Part shown: positions 9,485 through 18,741 of the stretch, one piece after another
How positions within the stretch are numbered: the stretch's first letter is position 1
Layout of the letters: the number at the start of each line of letters is the position of its first letter
Assembly: GCA_022414725.1 (NCBI GenBank)
Contig: CM039463.1
Location: 92,157,841-92,221,840, forward strand
Length of the DNA: 64,000 bases
Reading direction: 5' to 3'
Origin: Microglena sp. YARC
Taxonomy: Eukaryota; Chlorophyta; Chlorophyceae; Chlamydomonadales; Chlamydomonadaceae
Made by a program: the position numbers and the translations under genes
Notes under the pieces: generated by a model
The model's database searches: none
Told to the model about the DNA's origin: nothing
Seen by the model: the letters and a program-made list of their open reading frames with translations, nothing else

Positions 9485-12400
9485 CTGGGTTTAGGTTTAG
9501 ATTTGGGGTTTAGTGTCCAGGGTTTAGGTGCACATGATTATGGGTAGGCTATGTTATGTAATATTAGTGAATAAATAATATTAGTCGGACGAGCCGTCTC
9601 AACAGAATTTTGAACTTATTTGAACAACTAATATTATTGTGACACTAACATAATATTAGCTCATATTAATTTGTGAAACACTAATAACAGTTGCCGTTCC
9701 CTACACATGATACATAGGTGCATACATAAGGTTGAGGTATATATAATATTATTTATATATAATATGATTATACATCTAATGTGTATAAAGTGATACATTG
9801 ATACCACTTTTGGAGGGCAACATTAAAATAGCAGTAAAACACTCAAACTACGCCATCAAAATAGCAGTAAAACACTCAAGCTCAGGACAAACTCAGGTGG
9901 TGTGCATCATGCTTATATCTCGAAGACCAGTTCATCCAGTGTTTCGTTCAATTCGCCCCTCCTGTTGATTTAGAGTTGACCTTGATTGTTTGAGGTTGGG
10001 CAAGTACCTATTAGGCAACCCCTGGACAGTAACATATAAGTAATTATAACGCCTGGTGGGGCGTGGTGTTAAGGTAGCCCGTCCTACGCGGGTGGGGAGC
10101 GGTCTCCTACCTAAACTGGACAAGCTACCATCACGGTTGACAACGACCTGCAACGCCAAGAGCGACCGAAGGGGGAGTCGAACCCCCGACTCTTCATCCT
10201 CAAGCGATCTGGTCTACCATTAGACCATTGTAAATCACTGAAAAGGGCTTAAGTATATATTGATCACCTTATCATTGTGTACAACATCCAACCCCCCATC
10301 TCTTGGCACTGCCAAAGACCCTACGAGATCCAGTTCCCAGTTGTTTATGGCGGAGCGCCCCGTGAGGGGGCGGAAGCCCCCAGATTCACCCCGCTGTCCG
10401 TATGTGCGACAGCCCCCCTGAGACGAAGCCTGACACATCAGCCAACTGTTTCGTAACTAACTGGCTTCGGTCCGCTCCATTCCGCTGCCACCCGTGTCAC
10501 CTGTTGTTCCGATAGCCAACACGCTCCGCCAATTTTCCGCGTCGCTTGCGAAACTACCTAGGACTTGTCCTTTCGACGACGCGTCGCCACTATGATACTA
10601 CTCTGTCATTACATGGCGACGCATGAACCCCCCATCATTGGAAATGTACTTGTGACACTTACTAACGGACGTTTTTGCCTAGGTAATCCCTCTTTCAAAA
10701 ACAAAACCAACAAATCATTCAGTGAGCTTGCCGTGCTTAGCCCCAGTTCTTTCTGCAATGATGGATTGCGCATCTCAGGCTTGGAGTCATCACCGCTGTT
10801 TCGCCATTCCGTCGTTACATGGCGATGCATGCCCCCCCCCCCCCCCCCCCCTCCCCATGAATCCCTCTTTCAAAAACAAAAACAACAAATCATTCAGTGA
10901 CCTTACCGTGCTTAGCCCCACTTCTTCCTGCAATGATGCATTGCGCATCTCAGGCTTGGAGTCATCGCCACTGTGTCCCCATTCCGTCGTTACATGGCGA
11001 CGCATGCCCCCCCCCCTCCTCCCCCATGAATCCCTCTTTCAAAAACAAAAACAACAAATCATTCAGTGAGCTTACCCGCGCGTAGCCCCACTTCTTCCTG
11101 CAATGATGGATTGCGCATTTCAGACTTGCAGGCATCGGCAGGTTGCTGTACCGCCTCCAGCTTCACCTTGGCATATTGCTCTTGGCGAGTGTCGTGAGTG
11201 TCTGCAACAGTTGGTGTGGGAGGGTATGCAGGTGTGCGAGGTGGTACTCAGTACTCAAGCTTGACCTTGGCATACAGCTCTTGGCGAGTGTCCTGAGCTT
11301 CTGCAACAGCCAGAGTGGATGTGGATGTGGATGTGGGGTTGGGTTGGATGCTGGGTTGGATGCTGGGTTGGATGTTGGGTTGGTTTGGATGTTGAGTTCG
11401 GTACTCAAGCTTCACCTTAGCATACAGCTCATGGAGAGTCACGAGCTTCTGCACGGCAAGAGTGAATGTGGATGTTGGTTTGGTTTGGATGTTGGTTTGG
11501 TTTGGATGTTGGTTTGGGTTGTATGTGGGGTTGGGTCGGGTTGGGTTGTATGTTGGGCTGTATGTTGGGTTGGGTTGGGTTGTATGTTGGGTTGTATGTT
11601 GGGTTTTATGTTGGGTTGTATGTTGGGTTGTATGTTGGGTTTTATGTTGGGTTTTATGTTGGGTTGTATGTTGGGTTGTATGTTAGGTTGTATGTTGGGT
11701 TGGGTTGGGTTGGATTGGGTTGGGCTGAATGTTGGGTTGGGTTGGGTTGGATGCTGGTTTGTAGGTGGAGGTGGGGCTGGGGTGGGGAGCTTCCATAGCA
11801 ACAAGAGGAACACAGCAGATGTGCAGTTGACACATACATACACACAGTGGCATGTGGTTGTAGTAGGCTCGGAGGTGGTGCAAAACTTACCTTGAATTGG
11901 GACTGCCGCCGCCTTGTCGGCTACTCCAGCAGACTCTTGGTTGCCCGCTGGCTTTGCGCCCACCACCTCAGCCTGGATAAGGCTGGGCTGTCGCTCATAG
12001 GACTTATGAGCAACAGGTGGTTGAAGCAAACCTGCATGGTATACAGATTCACCATTCAGCTGCGTACGATGATAGCTGGCATGGAGAGTGTGACGAGGAA
12101 CACAAATATAAATTAAAATAGTTGTTGTTGTTGTTCTCATTCAAACACAGCAATACACAGATTCAACATTGAGCAACAACTTGTTGTTGTTGTTGTATTC
12201 TCATTCATGAACAGCAATGCGAGGGTTGAACATTCAGCATCAACGTGCTGTTGTTTTTGTCGTTGTTGTTGTTGTTCTCATTCATACACAGCAATACACA
12301 TATTCAACATTGAGAATCAACTTGTTGTTGTTGTTCTCATTCATGAACAGCAATGCGAGGATTCAACATTCAGCATCAACTTGCTGTTGTTGTTGTTGTT

Positions 12401-15400
12401 GTTGTTGTTATTCTCATTTATACACAGCAATACACAGATTCAACATTCAGCATCAGCTTGTTGTTGTTGTTGTTCTCATTCATACACAACAATACACAGA
12501 TTCAATTGAACATTCAGCATCATACGTGTGGAGGGGTCATCCTCGGAGGGCATGGGTTTTCATAGTAAACAGGACCAGCGTCTTAACATAGCACCATGGT
12601 GCTCCTTTAAGCTTTCGAGGTGCTACTAGCAGCTTTTGGGGCTCTGCAGGCAACCCCACAAGATTCTAACGTAGCACCCACAAGATTCTAACATAGCACC
12701 CAAAAACACCGAGGCACCTAGTTTAGCACATTTAAAGAAAACCCTGGCGGGTTGACCTGCTAAAAGTAATGATAACGCCTGGTGGGGCGTGGTATTAAGG
12801 GAGCCCCGTCATACGGCGGTAGGGAACGGGCTGCTACTTTACCTGGACAAAGCTACCATGGCAGTTGACAGCGACCGCGAACACTAAATCGCGCCCGTAT
12901 GGGTTTGAGCCCGGCACCTTCTTCTTTCGAAGAGCTTTGCCATTGAGCCATTCGGCGAAACGGGGATCCGGTGACCTGCTATCTATTTACAAGTTTCTAA
13001 GAATCGTCACTTGGACATCCTGAGTTGCCTTTATGAAGCACATGACAGTCTTTCACTCTGCCACTGTTTGAGGTGACTGGCCCATGTCGCGGGTTTGTGC
13101 GCAGGTGGCGTGGGACGCTGACCTCGGTCGACGCTGACCCCGAAGGTACAACCAGCACCTCATTTGGTGTTACCAGATTAACAGTGGGTCTCTGCTACAT
13201 TGAGCGTGCTTATTAATCATACTGAACATCCTCCCATCCAACTACCGCAAATCCTAACACCCAATCCTCCTATCCAAGTCCTCAGACCCAAATACCTCAA
13301 ATCCAACAACCCCAGTCCAACTACCGCCGATCCTAACACCCCTATCCTCCAATCCAAATACCGCCAATTCAAACACCCCAATCCTCCGACTCAAACACCG
13401 CGAATCCAAACACCCCAATTATGCGACCCAAAAAACTGTGAATCCAAACACCCCAATCCGCCAATCCAAATACCGCCAGTCCCCAAACCTCAATCCTCCG
13501 ACCCCAATACCGCCAATCCAAACCACAATTCTCCGATCCAAATACCGCCAATCCAAACACCCTAATCCGTCAATCCAAATACCGCCAGTCCCCAAACCCC
13601 AATCCTCCAATCCAAAGCCTTTTGTCTGAGCACTCACCAGCACCTAGAGAGGCATCATATCTCGCACTCATGACCACTGGTGCTTGCAGTGACGCTGCTA
13701 GTGGTCCAGCGAGAGAACTTGCGAGCTGTAGTGCATCAGCTACCTGGTTCAGCTGCTTCGACTGCTGAGCAGTGAAAGAGTGACTGAACATGGCTTCCAA
13801 CATTGCAGAGTGGATGCTTTCAATATCTGGCAGGACGGGAGTCAACCAGGAGGATGAGGGCTTTCCCGCAGAGTCTGCTGTTGCTTGAAAGGGTGGGGGG
13901 GTAGAAGTGGCGAGGAACCCTTGCAGCTGCTGCGCCTCCTGGCCTGCTGCCTGCTGCAGAGCAGATGGCAGAACGTTTGTCGAGATGCGCTGCTGGACGG
14001 TCGAGTTATTGACAACCACCGGGTGCAAGGGTGCAGCGAGCAAGGCCGTGACCAGAGCTGGCGTGGAGAAGACTGAGACCTTGCTTTGAGTCAGCGAAGT
14101 TTCCGATTTAAGCACCTGGATAGGATTGAGTGATGGAATCTTGGCAGGGCCTCTGCCCTTGCCTCTGTCTTCATTCCTCAGTGCAGCCAACCCGGCAAAG
14201 TTCTCACTGTCCTGCACCAAGTTGGTGGCTGCAAAATTCCCACTGTCCTGCACCAAGCTGGTGGCTACAAAATTCCCACTGTCCTGCACCACGTTCGTGG
14301 CTGCAAAGTTCCCACTGTCCTGCACCAAGCTAGTGGCTGCAAAGCCTTGTAGGCTTTCAATGGCCTGCCTCATGGCTCCGGAATACTGGGAGCCCAAAGC
14401 TGCCTGCAGTTGATGATTGAAGGCACTGCTGAGAGCTGCCCTTTCATCCACTGCGACTGCCCTTTCATCCACTGCGACTGCCCTTTCAGCCACAGCCACT
14501 GCTACTACCCTTTCAGCCACAGCCACTGCACCCGCTTTTGAAGGCAAGGCCTGGCCGTCGTTCAGACTGCCGACAGCTTGAGCTGCATCAGGGGGGGTAT
14601 TAACCTGAACACCGGCCTGCTCATGGGGAGTTGGAAGGGAAAGCTCGGGAGAGGATGGCTGTGTTTGACCTGCGCTGCCCTGAAGGCTGGCCTTCTGGAG
14701 CTCAGCGGCTGAAGCCAAGCCAAGTTGCTGCAGGGGAAGCCAAGCCAAGTTGCTGGTGTGCTGATCAGCAGCCTGCCGGGCTTGAACCTGTGCAGCCAGG
14801 GCCAGCGTCCTTGGCCTTCGGTCTGCTGAGGAGGCTCCGGTGGATTTCTGGGGGCGATGGGCTCCGTGGCGAAGGGGAGTCGGGAAATGAGGCTGCTGGA
14901 AGCGAACCTGTGGCTTTAGGACTTGTTGTTGTTGCTGCTGCTGCTGCTGCTGGAGTTGCCTTTGTTGCTGCTGCTGCTGTTGTTGTTGCTGCTGCCTTTG
15001 CTGCTGCTCCTGTGGCATGCACTTTTGGCCATCTAGCTCTGACTTGTCCTTTGAGACAGGAGCCCTCCCTGTGTATAGTTGACCTGCAGGTATCTTCCAC
15101 CAAGTGGCTGTCTGTATGCTGCGCTGGGCAAGAGTGGCATTCCGTGCCATCACTTGCAGCTGCTGCAGGAGGGGGTGGTCATTGCTACCACCACTGGCGC
15201 CCTCGCCACTACCCCCACCACTGCCATTGTTGGTATGGGGATCAGAGGGATCCCCCTCAGCAGCCATAGGGAGACTTGGGTCTCTGGCAAAGTTGGCGTT
15301 GTCAAGGTTGGAGGCAGACGCTAGGCCTATAGGCTGCTGCTGTCCACGAGTGAGCTGCTCCCCTATGAGGTGCAGATTATTCCCACTCCCTCCACTCCCA

Positions 15401-18400
15401 TGCTGAGTGTCGAGTTCAGCAGCTTCTCCGCTTGCGCTTCCACCATTACCGCCACTCCCTGCATTGTCGCCTACCCCGCTGCCGCTGCCGCTCCTCCCGT
15501 TTTGTGTTTCCGAGGGAGCGTACAGCTGCCGTCCCTGCTGGGCCTGCCTACTACCGGACTCTAAATCAAAGGTAGTGGTCTGTACTGCCCCTGTCCCCAC
15601 TGCAGCCACTGGTATGGCGTTGGTAGCACCACCGGCAGAAGAGGGTTTGGGATTCTGGTGATCTGTTCCGTTGGATCCAGGCAGTTCCAGGATGCCAGCT
15701 GGTGTAGATGGAAGGGTGGGCTTCTGGTCCAAGGAGTTGATTAGCGGCTGCTGGCCTCGCCCTGGTGCGTCTGGGCACTTGCTTACCTGCTGCAGGGCCC
15801 GTGGGGGGGCCGGCAGTTGCAAGGGCTGGGTGTCTCGGTTGGACAGTGGGACTCCTGGTCCTGGATTCACTCGAGGCAGGACAGCAAAGGGATTCATCAG
15901 CACGGGGAGCTTTCCCTGGCTCGCTCGGAACCGAATGCGCGCGGCCACATCATGGCTGGCAGCCATCAGGACAGCATTGGCAGCAGCGGCGGCGGCAGCA
16001 GCAGCTGCAGCCGCCACCGCTTCGATGATCTGTGAGCCTTCGACCTGCTGCCCCCCCTCGCTAGTGACACCCGCCCAGCCTTGTGTCTGTGCCCATTGGA
16101 GCATGCTTTTCTTCACATTGTGAGTAATTGAGTCGGCCAAAGGATCCACTGGAGAGCGTGAACGATGTACAGCGCCATGAGGCTGATTGGTCCCTGCACC
16201 CAGCAAGAGCCAAACCACTGAGATCATGAGTGGGGGAGTGTGTGTGTGTGTGTGTGTGTGGGTGTGTGTGTGTGTGGGGGGGGGGGGGAGGGGGGGGGGG
16301 GGGGGGGGTTGATTTTGAAGCAGGATAAGGGGTAGGTGGCGGTGTCACCCACCCACCCACCCCACCCACATGTCCAGTGCCATGCGTCTGATTGGTGTCA
16401 ACGTGAGAGAGAGACCCAAGCCATCATTAGAGCTTTAGAATCAGGTTTGACCAGTGGGGGGAAGGTAACCGGGGTTTTAGGGTTTATGGGTTTTAGGGTT
16501 TACTGGTTAATGGTTTAGGTTCTGATTAAAAAGTTTAGGATTTCAGTGGTTTTAGGCTTTATAGTTATTTAGGGTTCAGGGTTCTTTAGGATACAGGAGG
16601 TTTTAGGGTTCTTTAGGGTTTAAGGTTCTTTAGGTTCTGCATGTGTTTAGTGTTCGGGTAAGTGGGGCTAACTTAAGTTGGGGCTATCTTCCTCCTACTG
16701 GTTTGACCAATCGCACCGCTCAAGGACCGTGGTACCCGAGTATTTTTCGAAGGACAGGAACCATTGTCTTTTTATTTAGTACAAATGTGCTCCTGGTCAG
16801 CTTTTTGGCCCCAACAAGCAACCCCAAGAGGCTCTAACGTGGCGTCCCCAAAACACCAAGGTAAATAATTAGCAATGGTTGGTAGTAGCACCTTCTCACC
16901 CACACCCACATAAATCTGCTTCCATCTCCCCCTCCCTCCTACCCCCCCCCATACACACACACAGTTCATTTTCAAACCTGACAGCGTTTTTTTTCTAGCT
17001 GAAGGGTTTTAGGCTTCCTCCAGGTAGGGCGTTTTACAGCTTTTTATAACTTTTACAGCTTTTTGGGGGCATTTAGGGCAAAGCAAACAACTTTTTGTTT
17101 ACATTTTGTAACAACAATTTTGCCAAAACGGGGTCAAAACTAGCAATCGCTATATATAGCGGAAATAAAAAGCCCTGCTGCTAAAAGTAGTACCTTCACA
17201 CCCACTCCCAACCCCCCAGACCTCCCGGACTCCCCAAAGAAATTCCTGCTGGGTACTTGACTGATTGCTTGACTGTTGATTACACACCTTGATCTGGCCT
17301 AGACACAGTACCCAAGGATGAAGGTGGAGGTGGCTGCATTGCTGTGGCTGGACCAGAGCTGGCAATCAGCATCGAGGACTTCTCAGAGCCGGAAGCACTC
17401 ACGATGGGCTCGTCAAGGTGGTTAAGCAGAACACCAGAGTCAGGCAGGCTCAACTCTCCTAGATCTGCACACGTGTGAGCACAGAAGCAACTCAGACAAA
17501 GCACAAGAGGACAGGTGTATTGTATTCATTGTATGAGACGGTGAGGTGGGTGAGGTAAGGGAGCTCGTCAAGCTGGTTAAGCAGAACATCAGAGTCATGC
17601 AGCCTCAACTCTCCTAGATCTACACACATTTGTAGGGACCGGCATGTCATATGATTTTGGCCAAAGGAGAGTATGATATCATATGATATCATACAAATTG
17701 CATCATATGATATTGCACATAAATGGTAAGTTTGGCCTAGCCAGACTGACAGCATCATATGATATCATATGATGACATGATATCATATGCTATCACATTG
17801 CCGTTCCCAACACATATCACATATGAGCATAGAAACAACTCAGACAATTGGACAGCAAGCTTAGAAACGCAAGACGACAGGTGTATTGTATTCATTGTAT
17901 TAGAAGGTGAGGTGGGTGAGGTAAGGGAGGTGAACAAATTCATTGTATGAGACGGTGAGGTGAGCGAGGTGAGGGAGGTGAACTAATTCGTTGTATGAGA
18001 CGGTGAGGGAGGTGAACTAATTTGTTGTATGAGACGATGAGGTGATTGAGGTGAGGGAGGTGAACTAATTCGTTGTATGAGATGGTGAGGTGGGTGAGGT
18101 AAGGGAGGTGAACTAATTCGTTGTATGAGACGGTGAGGTGATTGAGGTGATTGAGGTGAACTAATTCGTTGTATGAGACGGTGAGGTGATTGAGGTGAAC
18201 TAATTCGTTGTATGAGATGGTGAGGTGGGTGAGGTGAGGGAGGTGAACGAATTCATTGTATGTGACGGTTAGGAGAGCGAGGTGAGTGTGGTGAACAAAT
18301 GCATTGTATGAGATGGTAGGGTGGGCGAGGTGAGGGAGGTGAACTTATTCGTTGTATGAGAAGGTGAGGTGGGTGCGGTAAGGGAGGTGGACTAACTCGT

Positions 18401-18710
18401 TGTATACATATCGGAGTTGAATATGTATCAGTCTTACGTCCTACGCGCTCTAGACAAATTAAAGGCTGGTATCGAAACTAAAGCATCAAGGAATGTATTG
18501 ACCCTTACTTGGAGCTTGTGGCATTGCATTCAGGAGCAGGGGGACTTGCTGCTGCTGAGGTGGTTGCACCTGTTGCTGCTGCTGCTGCGGCGGTGGTTGC
18601 ACCTGTTGCTGCTGTTGCTGTTGTTGCTGCTGCTGTGGTTGAACATGTTCTTGTTGCTGCGGCGGCGGCGGTGGTTGCACCAGTTGTTGCTGCTGCTGCG
18701 GTGATCGCAT

Positions 18711-18741
<31 letters not shown>

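Noticed and set aside
10160..10230. Possible functional tRNA gene
   Set aside because: A and B boxes are good, but the acceptor stem does not pair and the sequence continues into a SINE body.
14631..15269. 212-codon plus-strand frame
   Set aside because: Shadow of the polyGln region of MYB gene B exon 5.
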